From: CALDCK01 sp050618055
GTDB taxonomy: Bacteria > Myxococcota_A > UBA9160 > SMWR01
Assembly (NCBI GenBank): GCA_050618055.1
Contig: JBNLVK010000057.1
Location: forward strand, 1 to 62,614
Direction of reading: 5' to 3'
DNA length: 62,614 nt
The notes beneath the pieces are model-generated. The model was not told the DNA's origin and ran no database searches. It saw only the letters and a list, made by a program, of their open reading frames with translations. Within the stretch, counting starts at the first letter, position 1; each line of letters opens with the position of its first letter. Shown one piece after another: positions 51,541 through 59,722 of the stretch. The position numbers and the translations under genes were made by a program.

Positions 51541-52613
51541 TGGAGGCGCCGCGCCCCTACAACCTGGTGGCCGAGCTGACCTACCGCTGTCCGCTGCGCT
51601 GCACCTACTGCTCGAACCCGATCGGCTACCGCGGGGTGCGCGAGGCCCTGGACGCCGAGGGCTGGACGCGGGCCTTCCGGGAGGCCGCGGCGCTCGGCGC
51701 GGTACACGTGGGACTGACCGGCGGCGAGCCGACCCTGCACCCGGAGCTGCCGGGGATCGGGGCCGGCGCCGCCGGGGCGGGCCTGTTCGTCCACCTGGTG
51801 ACCGCCGGCACGACGCTCGACGGTGACGGCCTCGATCGCCTGGTGGCGAACGGGCTGAGGAGCGTGCAGCTGTCGTTCCAGGACGCCCGGGCCGAGGCGG
51901 CGGACGCGGTGGCCGGCGTGCGCGCCCACGCGGCCAAGCTCGCCTTCGCCGCCGAGGTGCGGAAGCGCGACCTGCCGCTCACGCTGAACGTGGTGCTGCA
52001 CCGGGGGAACCTGGACCGCACCGGCGAGATCGTCGCGCTGGCCCGCTCGCTGTCGGCCAGCCGACTCGAGCTGGCCAACGCCCAGTACGCGGGCTGGGCG
52101 CTGCGCAACCGGGCGGCGCTGCTCCCCACCCGCGAGCAGCTCGACCGGGCCGCGGCGCGGGTCGAGCGCGAGCGCGCCGCCCACCCGGAGCTCGAGATCC
52201 TGTTCGTGCTGCCCGACTACTTCGCCGACCGCCCCAAGCCGTGCATGGGCGGCTGGGGCCGGCGCATCCTGGTGATGGCACCCGACGGACGGGTGCTCCC
52301 CTGCCACGGCGCCGGCGAGCTGCCACTCGACTTCTGGCGCTTCCCGGAGCGCGACCTGGCCGCCTGCTGGCGCGACGCGCCCGGCATGAACGCCTTCCGG
52401 GGAGACGACTGGATGCAGCCGCCCTGCCGCGGCTGCCCCGAGCGCGAGCGCGACTTCGGAGGCTGCCGCTGCCAGGCGTTCGCCCTGCTGGGAGACGCCG
52501 CCGCCACCGATCCGGCCTGCGCCCTCTCCCCGGACCACGCCCGCGTGCGGGAGGCGCGCAGCGAGGGCCTCGTCGCCGATCCCCCCGCGGCGATCCACCG
52601 CGGCGACTCATAG
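51540..52613 (+). CDS. pqqE: Radical SAM PQQ synthase PqqE
   Basis: A 357-residue radical SAM enzyme that cross-links Glu and Tyr in the precursor peptide PqqA. The CX3CX2C cluster is Cys17, Cys21 and Cys24 (ELTYRCPLRCTYC); GLTGGEPTLHPEL is the SAM-binding region. The SPASM-like C-terminus has CMGGWGRRILVM, LPCHGA and CRGCPERERDFGGCRCQ for auxiliary clusters. Translationally coupled to pqqCD. No pqqA reading frame is found next to the operon. Confidence 0.93.
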   Translation: MEAPRPYNLVAELTYRCPLRCTYCSNPIGYRGVREALDAEGWTRAFREAAALGAVHVGLTGGEPTLHPELPGIGAGAAGAGLFVHLVTAGTTLDGDGLDRLVANGLRSVQLSFQDARAEAADAVAGVRAHAAKLAFAAEVRKRDLPLTLNVVLHRGNLDRTGEIVALARSLSASRLELANAQYAGWALRNRAALLPTREQLDRAAARVERERAAHPELEILFVLPDYFADRPKPCMGGWGRRILVMAPDGRVLPCHGAGELPLDFWRFPERDLAACWRDAPGMNAFRGDDWMQPPCRGCPERERDFGGCRCQAFALLGDAAATDPACALSPDHARVREARSEGLVADPPAAIHRGDS

Positions 52614-52628
52614 CCCGCCACTCTCCGT

Positions 52629-52634
52629 TATCTT
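52629..52634 (+). promoter_or_regulatory. Leaderless -10 box of the trehalose synthase gene
   Basis: TATCTT is followed by 6 nt and the GTG start at 52641, with no Shine-Dalgarno. The same spacing appears upstream of addB, glpD and the second P450. Confidence 0.45.
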
Positions 52635-52640
52635 GCCCGT

Positions 52641-54824
52641 GTGGCCGACGCCCCCATCACCGTCGCGAGCAACCGCCTGCCGTTCTCCTTCCACCGGACG
52701 GCCGGCGGGCTCGAGCGCCGGCAGTCCCCCGGCGGTCTGGTGACCGCGCTGGAGCCGGTGCTGCGCAGCCGCGGCGGCACCTGGGTCGGCTGGCCCGGGA
52801 TCGTGCCCGGCGAGGGCGAGACCATCGAGACCCACGTCGACCGCTACGACATCGCGCCGGTGCTGCTCAGCGAGACCGAGGTCACGCGCTACTACCACGG
52901 CTTCTCGAACCGCACGCTCTGGCCGCTGTTCCACTCCATGACGGACCGGGCGCAGTTCGAGCATCGCGACTACGCGACCTACGAAGAGGTGAACACCCGC
53001 TTCGCCGACGTGGTGCTGGAGGCCGCCTCCCCGTCGGAGGAGGGGCTGGTCTGGATCCACGACTACCAGCTCATGCTGGCGCCCCGTCGCGTGCGCGAGC
53101 GCAACTCGAACACGCACCTCGCCTTCTTCCTGCACATCCCCTTCCCGCCCTTCGACATCTTCCGGCTGCTGCCCTGGGACCGCGAGATCCTGCGCAGCAT
53201 GCTCGCCTGCGACCTGATCGGCTTCCACGTGCGCGGCTACGTGCAGAACTTCTTCGACTGCGTCGAGCGCTCGCTGGGCGCGCGCGTCGACCGCCGCGCC
53301 GGGCTGGTCGAGTACGGCGACCGCACCACCCGCGTGGGATCGTTCCCGATCGGCGTCGACTTCCGCGCCTTCGAGGAGCTGGCGAACGCGGCGCCCGGGA
53401 GGTCGCGGAACAACGGCGAGCAGACCGTGCTGGGCGTCGACCGGCTCGACTACACCAAGGGCATCCCGCAGCGCATCCGCGCCTTCGAGCGCCTGCTCGA
53501 GCTCTACCCGGAACACCGCGAGAAGGTTGTGCTGCTCCAGCTGGCGGTGCCGTCGCGCTCGCAGGTCAACGAGTACAAGGAGCTGAAGAGCGAGATCGAC
53601 GAGCTGGTGGGGAGCGTGAACGGTCGCTTCGCCACCGCCGGCTGGTCGCCCATCCGCTACCTCTACCGGTCGCTGTCCCGCGAGCGGCTGGCCGCGCTCT
53701 ACCGCGACGCGGACGTGGCGCTGGTGACGCCGCTGCGCGACGGCATGAACCTGGTGGCGAAGGAGTACGTGGCCTGCCAGGTGCGGGATCCGGGCGTGCT
53801 GGTGCTGTCGCGGCTGGCCGGTGCGGCCGACACCATGCGCGAGGCGCTGCTGGTGAACCCCAACGACATCGACGGAACCGCCGAGGCCGTCCACCGCGCG
53901 CTCACCATGGAGGAGGGCGAGCGGGCCTCGCGGGCGGTGGCGCTGCGACGCCGCGAACGCCGCGACGACCTGGAGGCGTGGACCACCCGCTTCCTCGAGC
54001 AGGCCGCCGCGGAGCGCGCCTCGATTCTGCCCATGACCGACGACGACTTCGACGACTGGCTCGGCGAGTTCCTCCAGAAGCGCAGCCGGCTGGCCCTCTT
54101 CCTCGACTACGACGGGACGCTGACGCCGCTCTGCGAGCACCCGGACGAGGCCCGCCTGTCGAAGCCCATGCGCACGGCCCTCCAGTCCTGCTCGCGCCGT
54201 CCCGACACCGACGTGGCGATCGTCAGCGGACGCTCCCTCGAGGGCATCCGCAAGATCGTGGGCGAGTCGGTCCTGACCTACGCCGGCAACCACGGGCTGG
54301 AGATCGAGGGCATGCACCTGGAGCCCTTCATCCACGAGGACCTGATCCACTACCAGGAGCGGGCCGACACCCTGGCCGAACAGCTCGACGCCATCGCGAA
54401 CGACGGCGCCTGGACCGAGCGCAAGGGGCCGACGCTGACCTTCCACTACCGCGCCGTGCCGGAGCACGGTCGCGCCGGACTGGTGGCGGAGGCCCGGGAG
54501 GTGATCACGCGGGCGGGCTACCAGCCGCGCGACGCCCACTGCGCGGTCGAGGCCCGCCCGCCCATCGGCTGGGACAAGGGCCGCGCCGTGCTCCACGTGC
54601 TGCGCTCGCGCTACGGCCCGTCCTGGTCCGACTCGGTGCGGGTGATCTACGTCGGCGACGACCAGACCGACGAGGACGCCTTCCGCTTCCTCTCCGGTCT
54701 GGCGGCGACCTTCCGCGTCGGCAGCCCGGACACGTCGACCGCCGCGCTGCGCCGGCTGCCCGACACCGACGCGGTGCAGGCCCTGCTCGAGTGGATCGGC
54801 CGTCGCCCCGAGGCGACGGCCTAG
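52641..54824 (+). CDS. Trehalose-6-phosphate synthase/phosphatase fusion (OtsA-OtsB)
   Basis: A 727-residue bifunctional enzyme. Residues 1-460 are a GT20 trehalose-6-phosphate synthase (ASNRLPFSF, WIHDYQLMLAP, FLHIPFPP, GVDRLDYTKGIPQR, TPLRDGMNLVAKEY). Residues about 480-727 are a HAD phosphatase with FLDYDGTLTPL (nucleophile near Asp489), SGRSLEGI, GWDKG and GDDQTDEDAF. It makes trehalose from UDP-glucose and glucose-6-phosphate in one polypeptide, for osmotic or desiccation protection. Start is GTG. A TauE-like permease begins directly at its stop. Confidence 0.95.
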   Translation: MADAPITVASNRLPFSFHRTAGGLERRQSPGGLVTALEPVLRSRGGTWVGWPGIVPGEGETIETHVDRYDIAPVLLSETEVTRYYHGFSNRTLWPLFHSMTDRAQFEHRDYATYEEVNTRFADVVLEAASPSEEGLVWIHDYQLMLAPRRVRERNSNTHLAFFLHIPFPPFDIFRLLPWDREILRSMLACDLIGFHVRGYVQNFFDCVERSLGARVDRRAGLVEYGDRTTRVGSFPIGVDFRAFEELANAAPGRSRNNGEQTVLGVDRLDYTKGIPQRIRAFERLLELYPEHREKVVLLQLAVPSRSQVNEYKELKSEIDELVGSVNGRFATAGWSPIRYLYRSLSRERLAALYRDADVALVTPLRDGMNLVAKEYVACQVRDPGVLVLSRLAGAADTMREALLVNPNDIDGTAEAVHRALTMEEGERASRAVALRRRERRDDLEAWTTRFLEQAAAERASILPMTDDDFDDWLGEFLQKRSRLALFLDYDGTLTPLCEHPDEARLSKPMRTALQSCSRRPDTDVAIVSGRSLEGIRKIVGESVLTYAGNHGLEIEGMHLEPFIHEDLIHYQERADTLAEQLDAIANDGAWTERKGPTLTFHYRAVPEHGRAGLVAEAREVITRAGYQPRDAHCAVEARPPIGWDKGRAVLHVLRSRYGPSWSDSVRVIYVGDDQTDEDAFRFLSGLAATFRVGSPDTSTAALRRLPDTDAVQALLEWIGRRPEATA

Positions 54825-55580
54825 TTGGAGCCTTCGGCGCTCCTCGTCCTCACCTTCGCAGCCTTCGCCACGTCCATCCTGTCGGCCATCGTCGGCATGG
54901 CCGGCGGCATCGTGCTGCTCTCGGTGATGCTGCTCTACCTGGATCCGCTCGTGGCCATTCCGCTGCACGGCGCCGTCCAGCTGGTGTCGAACGGGTCGCG
55001 CACCTGGATCCAGCGCCACCACGTGGAGCGCCGCATCGCCTGGCGCTACGCGCTGCTGCTGCTTCCGATGGGCGTGGTCGGCCTGTACATCGCCCAGTCG
55101 CTGTCGCCGCCGGTCACCCGCGCGCTGATCGGCGTGTTCGTTCTGCTGGCGACCTGGGCGCCCGGCGCGCTGATGCTCGGCACCCACCCGGAGCAGGCGG
55201 ACCGGGACCGGCGCTTCCTGCTGCTGGGCGGGGTGGTCGGCGTGCTCAACATGACGATCGGCGCGACCGGTCCGCTGATCGCGCCCTTCTTCCTGAACCT
55301 GGGGCTCACGCGCCAGGCCGTCATCGGCACCAAGGCAGCCTGCCAGACGCTGGGCCACCTGGCGAAGCTCGCCATCTTCGGCGCGGCCGGCTTCGCCTTC
55401 CTGGCCTGGGCGACGCCGCTGCTGCTGCTGTGCGCGGCCGTGGTGGTCGGCACCTGGGCAGGCAGCCGCATCCTGGGTCACGTGAGCGAGGTCTGGTTCA
55501 CGAGGCTCTACAAGACGGTGCTCACCGTGATCGCCCTGCGGCTGGTGGTGCTGGAGCTGCTGGAGCTGGCCACGGGCTAG
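54825..55580 (+). CDS. TauE/SafE family membrane permease
   Basis: A 251-residue membrane protein with about eight hydrophobic helices. ATSILSAIVGMAGGIVLLSVML and GATGPLIAPFFLN are the two repeated TauE/SafE motifs. Family members export sulfite or organosulfonates or move related anions. It starts at TTG immediately after the OtsA-OtsB stop, so it is coupled to it; a functional link to trehalose is not evident. Its TAG stop shares CTAG with the convergent regulator gene stop. Confidence 0.8.
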   Translation: MEPSALLVLTFAAFATSILSAIVGMAGGIVLLSVMLLYLDPLVAIPLHGAVQLVSNGSRTWIQRHHVERRIAWRYALLLLPMGVVGLYIAQSLSPPVTRALIGVFVLLATWAPGALMLGTHPEQADRDRRFLLLGGVVGVLNMTIGATGPLIAPFFLNLGLTRQAVIGTKAACQTLGHLAKLAIFGAAGFAFLAWATPLLLLCAAVVVGTWAGSRILGHVSEVWFTRLYKTVLTVIALRLVVLELLELATG

Positions 55581-56503
55581 CGGTCACGGACCCGGTCGAG
55601 GCGGCGACGCAGCGTGGTGCGCGGTAGGCCCAGGCTGCGCGCCGCGGCCGCCACGTTGCCGCCGCAGGCGTCGAGCGCGCGCGCCAGCTCGCCCGGCGTG
55701 GCCTGCTCGCCCGAGCCGGCGAAGGCCGGCGCCGCGTCCAGCACGGCGCCCGCCTCCGCCTCTCCGACCGCGCGTCCCGCGAAGCGGATCACCAGGCGCT
55801 CGATCGCGTTCTCCAGCTCCCGCACGTTGCCGGGCCAGGGGTGCCGGGCGAGCCGGTCGAGGGCGGCGGGGCCCAGCACGGGACGCTCCAGGCCGAGCCG
55901 GTCCGCCACGCGCACGGTGAGCCGGTGGGCCAGCGTCTCCACGTCGGCGGCGCGCTCGGCCAGGGGGGGCAGCGCCACCACCGCCACGGCGACGCGGAAG
56001 TAGAGGTCGGCGCGGAAGCGCCCGGCGCGCACCTCGAAGGCCAGGTCGCGGCTGGTCGCCGCCACCACCCGACCCCGCATGGGCAGCGCCGCCACGCCCC
56101 CCAGCCGCTCGAAGCGGCGGTCCTGGAGCACGCGCAGCAGGCGCGTCTGGAGCGCGGCGTCGAGCTCGCCGATCTCGTCGAGGAACAGGGTCCCGCCGTC
56201 GGCCCGCTCGAGACGGCCGGCGCGGCGCGCGTGGGCGCCGGTGAACGCGCCGCGCTCGTGGCCGAACAGCTCGCTCTCGAACAGCGAGGGCGGCAGCGAC
56301 GCGCAGTCGGCGTGGACGAACGCCCCGCGCCGCCCGCTCGCCCGGTGCAGGGCCCGGGCCGCCACGCCCTTGCCGGTGCCGGTCGGACCGGTGAGCAGCA
56401 CGGTCGTGTCCAGGGGCGCGAGCCGCGCCAGCTCGCGGCGCACACGGCGCATCGCGTCACTCTCCCCCGACAGGCATCGGTCGATGGACGCGTCGATCGA
56501 CAT
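55577..56503 (-). CDS. Sigma-54-dependent transcriptional activator lacking an N-terminal sensor domain
   Basis: A 308-residue AAA+ enhancer-binding protein. Walker A is GPTGTGKG (39-46), the sigma-54 contact loop GAFTGA is complete (85-90), Walker B is LFLDE (106-110), and a Fis-type helix-turn-helix closes the protein (GGNVAAAARSLGLPRTTLRR). It has no receiver, GAF or PAS domain; only about 12 residues precede the AAA+ core, so activity must be set by expression level or by a partner, as for PspF. GGGAGG stands 6 nt before ATG 56503. Divergent from the export operon. Confidence 0.9.
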   Translation of the reverse strand: MSIDASIDRCLSGESDAMRRVRRELARLAPLDTTVLLTGPTGTGKGVAARALHRASGRRGAFVHADCASLPPSLFESELFGHERGAFTGAHARRAGRLERADGGTLFLDEIGELDAALQTRLLRVLQDRRFERLGGVAALPMRGRVVAATSRDLAFEVRAGRFRADLYFRVAVAVVALPPLAERAADVETLAHRLTVRVADRLGLERPVLGPAALDRLARHPWPGNVRELENAIERLVIRFAGRAVGEAEAGAVLDAAPAFAGSGEQATPGELARALDACGGNVAAAARSLGLPRTTLRRRLDRVRDR

Positions 56504-56522
56504 GCGCTTCCTCCCTTCCCTG

Positions 56523-56585
56523 CCGGTGCAGGGGAGCGCGGCGCCGACGCGCCCACCAGCGAGGACTCCGCCGGCCGGTGCAGGG
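56523..56585. repeat. Paired direct repeats in the regulator/export-operon gap
   Basis: CCGGTGCAGGG occurs at 56523-56533 and again at 56575-56585, 52 bp apart (about five helical turns), between the divergent activator and adaptor genes. Suitable spacing for binding sites of the activator, but unproven. Confidence 0.4.
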
Positions 56586-56637
56586 CCGCGACTGCATCCG
56601 GGTCGACGGCGTCGGCGCCGCTCGGGGAACGGCGGGA

Positions 56638-57765
56638 ATGACAAGCGGGGCCGGAGCCGTCACACTTCATCGCGTGACCGCCCGTCCCCCGACGCGTCGG
56701 TCCGGGACCCGCCTCTCCCCGTCACGCCCCGCGCGAGTCGTCGTCGCGACGCTTGCCCTGGCCTGCGCGACGGCCTGCGGCGGGTCCGCGGACGAGGAAG
56801 CGGTTCCGACCGCCACCGCCCGGCGCGAACGCATCGAGCGCATCGTGGTCGCCACCGGAACGATCGAGCCGGGGCGCGAGGTCGAGGTGCGTCCGCGCAT
56901 CGCGGGCATCATCGAACGCATCCACGTCGAAGCCGGCGACGACGTGGGCGAGGGGGCGCCGCTCATCGAGATCGAGCGCGAGCTGCTGGCGTCGCAGCTG
57001 CGCGAGGCCGAGGCCGCGGTGCGCGAAGCGCGGGTCGAGGTGCGCTACGCGAAGATCGAGGTGGAGCGCGCGGGCGAGCTGGAGAAGAGCGGGGCTGCGT
57101 CTCCCCAGAAGGGCGACGCGGCGCGCGCCCGGCACGAGCGCGCCCAGGCCGCGCTGGCCCGCGCGCGGGCGGTGCAGGACAAGCTGACGACCCAGCTCTC
57201 CTACGCCAGCGTGGTCTCGCCCATGGCGGGCCGCGTGCTCGACGTCCACGTCGAAGAGGGACAGGCGGTCTCGCCGGTCACGGCGGTCACCGGCGGCAGC
57301 CTGCTGCTCTCGCTGGCCGGCACCGACCGCCTGCACCTGGAGGGCCTGGTCGACGAGAACGAGGTCTCGCGGGTGGCGGTGGGCCAGCCGGCGCGCATCC
57401 GCACCGAGGCCTTCGCCGACCGCGTGTTCGAGGGACGCGTCCGCGAGATCGCGCCGCTGGGCCAGCGCGTGCAGAACGTCACCTACTTCGAGGTGGAGAT
57501 CGAGGTGGTGGACGACGACGCGCACCTGCTGCGCCCGCGCATGTCCGGCGACGGCGAGATCGTCACCGAGGTGGTCGACGACGCGATCGTCGTGCCGGAG
57601 ACGGCGCTGCGCTACCGGGGCGACGACGTCTACGTCGAGCGCCGCAACGGGTCCGGCGCCGACGAGACCGGCGCCGAGCAGGTGGTGGAGATCGGCATCG
57701 TCGACGGCTCGAAGGTGCAGGTCCTGGCGGGCCTCGAGGCCGGCGACGTCGTCCGGGTGCACTGA
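56638..57765 (+). CDS. HlyD/MacA-type periplasmic adaptor (membrane fusion) lipoprotein
   Basis: About 375 residues. A signal segment ends in LACATACGG, so it is probably lipid-anchored. A split biotinyl-lipoyl motif (GTIEPGREVEVRPRIAGIIERI and SPMAGRVLDVHVEEGQAV) flanks a helical hairpin (LREAEAAVREARVEVRYA region), followed by a beta-barrel and membrane-proximal domain. It links the inner-membrane ABC transporter to an outer-membrane exit duct. ATG 56638 is used; GTG 56674 in frame is an alternative with a shorter n-region. First gene of a four-gene operon. Confidence 0.88.
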   Translation: MTSGAGAVTLHRVTARPPTRRSGTRLSPSRPARVVVATLALACATACGGSADEEAVPTATARRERIERIVVATGTIEPGREVEVRPRIAGIIERIHVEAGDDVGEGAPLIEIERELLASQLREAEAAVREARVEVRYAKIEVERAGELEKSGAASPQKGDAARARHERAQAALARARAVQDKLTTQLSYASVVSPMAGRVLDVHVEEGQAVSPVTAVTGGSLLLSLAGTDRLHLEGLVDENEVSRVAVGQPARIRTEAFADRVFEGRVREIAPLGQRVQNVTYFEVEIEVVDDDAHLLRPRMSGDGEIVTEVVDDAIVVPETALRYRGDDVYVERRNGSGADETGAEQVVEIGIVDGSKVQVLAGLEAGDVVRVH

Positions 57766-58481
57766 TGGCTTCGCCCGCGCCGGACACGACCCGGGTGATC
57801 GACCTCGACGGCGTGCACAAGACCTACGACACCGACGGCACGCCGGTCCACGCGCTGAAGGGCATCGACCTGTGCATCGACCGCGGCGAGTTCCTGGCCA
57901 TCATGGGCCCGTCCGGGTCGGGCAAGACGACGCTGATGGAGATCGTGGGCTGCCTCTCCCACCCGACCCGCGGCCGGTACCGGCTGAATGGACGCGACGT
58001 GGAGGAGATCGACGAGGACGGTCTCGCCCGGCTGCGCGGCGAGGAGATCGGCTTCGTCTTCCAGAGCTTCAACCTGCTGCCCCGGCTGTCGGCCGCCGAG
58101 AACGTGGAGCTGCCGCTGGGCTACCGGGGCGTCGCGCGCAGGGAGCGCCGGGACCGCGCGGTCGCCGCCCTCGAGCGGGTGGGCCTGGCCCACCGGTCCG
58201 GCCACCTGCCGAACGCCATGTCCGGCGGCGAGCGCCAGCGGGTCGCGGTGGCGCGCGCGCTGGTGAACCGGCCCTCGCTGGTGCTGGCCGACGAGCCCAC
58301 CGGCAACCTGGACTCGCGGACCGGCGGCGAGATCATCGCCCTGCTGCGCCGCATCCACGAGGAGGGCAACACCGTCGTCGTGGTGACCCACGACCCGAGC
58401 GTGGGCGCCCGGGTCCCGCGCCGGCTCGAGATCCGCGACGGCCGCATCGCGGACGACCAGGGCGGCGCGGGCGCGGACTGA
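57765..58481 (+). CDS. ABC transporter ATP-binding protein, MacB/LolD type
   Basis: A 238-residue ATPase. Walker A is GPSGSGKTT (48-56), the Q-loop reads FVFQSFNLLPRL, the signature is MSGGERQR, and Walker B is LVLADEPTGNLDS with THDP after. It powers the two adjacent FtsX-type permeases in mechanotransmission-style export. ATG overlaps the adaptor stop by one base (TGATG), and its stop overlaps the first permease in the same way. Confidence 0.95.
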   Translation: MASPAPDTTRVIDLDGVHKTYDTDGTPVHALKGIDLCIDRGEFLAIMGPSGSGKTTLMEIVGCLSHPTRGRYRLNGRDVEEIDEDGLARLRGEEIGFVFQSFNLLPRLSAAENVELPLGYRGVARRERRDRAVAALERVGLAHRSGHLPNAMSGGERQRVAVARALVNRPSLVLADEPTGNLDSRTGGEIIALLRRIHEEGNTVVVVTHDPSVGARVPRRLEIRDGRIADDQGGAGAD

Positions 58482-59722
58482 TGCACCCGGTCCAGGCCTT
58501 CCGCGAGGCGCTGCGCCTGCTGTGGGCGCACAAGGGCCGGGCGAGCCTCACCCTGTTCGGACTGGTCTGGGGCACCGCCTCGGTGATCTTCCTGATGGGC
58601 TGGGGCGCGGGCGTGACCCGCATGCTCGAGGACGGCTTCGAGCGCACCGGGAAGAACCTGGGCCAGGCCTGGCCGGGGCGCATCAGCGAGGACTACACGC
58701 CCGCCGTCGACCGCCGCTACCTGTGGTTCGACATGGAGGACGTGGAGCGGGTGCGCCGGCGCAGCCGCCTGGCGGAGCTGGTGGCCGCCGAGACCCAGGA
58801 GTACCTGCCCTTCGCCTACGCCCAGCGCGCCTTCAACCTGGACACGCGGGGGGTGGAGCCCCAGGGCATGGAGATCCGCGGCGTGACCGTCGCCAGCGGA
58901 CGCGCCATCACCGTCTCGGACGTGAAGCACCGGCGCCGGGTCGTCGTGCTGGGACACCGGGCGCGCCAGCGGCTGCTGGGCGCCGGCGGCGCGGTGGGAA
59001 GCTGGGTGCGCGTGGCCGGCACGCCCTTCCGGGTGGTCGGCGTGCTGGAACGCGTCGGCACCCAGCTCGGACGCGACGGCGAGGAGATCGACGACCAGGC
59101 CTGGGTGCCGATCAGCACCTTCCAGGTGCAGTGGCCGCGCTGGTGGACCGACGACGCGTGGGTCGAGAAGGTGATCTACCGCATGCCCAGTCGGCACCTG
59201 GAGGCCGACACCGAGCGCGAGATCCGAGCGCTGCTCGCCGAGGGCCTGGGCGTCTCGCCCACCGACGAGGAGGCGGTGCGCATCTGGAGCCCGGTGAAGA
59301 TGCTCTCGGAGCTGCCGCTCGACCAGATGCGCGGCTTCCTGTTCGTGCTGGCGACGGCCACGCTGGTGATCGGCGGCGTCGGCACGCTCAACATGATGCT
59401 CGACTCGGTGCACGAGCGGCGCCAGGAGATCGGCGTGCGCATGGCCGTCGGCGCCCGCGCGCGCGACGTGCTGTTCCAGTTCTTCCTGGAGACCTTCACC
59501 GTCGTGAGCCTGGGCGGGCTGCTCGGAGTGGCCCTGGGTGCGGGCGCCTGCGCCCTGCTGGCCCGGCTGCACGTGCCCGACCTGGTGCCGGTTCCGGTGG
59601 TGAGCGGGGGCATCGTGGCGACCGCACTGGTGGTGATGGGGACCGTGGGCGTGCTCGCCGGCGTGGTGCCGGCCTGGCGCGCCTCGCGCGTCGACCCGGC
59701 CGTGACGCTGCGGATGGACTGA
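58481..59722 (+). CDS. MacB-like ABC transporter permease, first of two
   Basis: A 413-residue permease with an N-terminal helix (about 25-45), a large periplasmic MacB_PCD domain (about 50-285) and three C-terminal helices of the FtsX family; NMMLDSVHERRQEIGVRMAVGA is the coupling region. Unlike MacB, the ATPase is a separate chain. Paired with a non-identical second permease, so the transporter is probably a heterodimer. Substrate unknown; macrolide, lipoprotein or siderophore export are family precedents. Confidence 0.88.
   Translation: MHPVQAFREALRLLWAHKGRASLTLFGLVWGTASVIFLMGWGAGVTRMLEDGFERTGKNLGQAWPGRISEDYTPAVDRRYLWFDMEDVERVRRRSRLAELVAAETQEYLPFAYAQRAFNLDTRGVEPQGMEIRGVTVASGRAITVSDVKHRRRVVVLGHRARQRLLGAGGAVGSWVRVAGTPFRVVGVLERVGTQLGRDGEEIDDQAWVPISTFQVQWPRWWTDDAWVEKVIYRMPSRHLEADTEREIRALLAEGLGVSPTDEEAVRIWSPVKMLSELPLDQMRGFLFVLATATLVIGGVGTLNMMLDSVHERRQEIGVRMAVGARARDVLFQFFLETFTVVSLGGLLGVALGAGACALLARLHVPDLVPVPVVSGGIVATALVVMGTVGVLAGVVPAWRASRVDPAVTLRMD

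Noticed and set aside
56504..56637. Sigma-54 promoter (GG-N10-GC) upstream of the adaptor operon
   Set aside because: A GG-N10-GC match exists only on the minus strand and lacks the TGGCAC and TTGC context; chance is likely at this GC.
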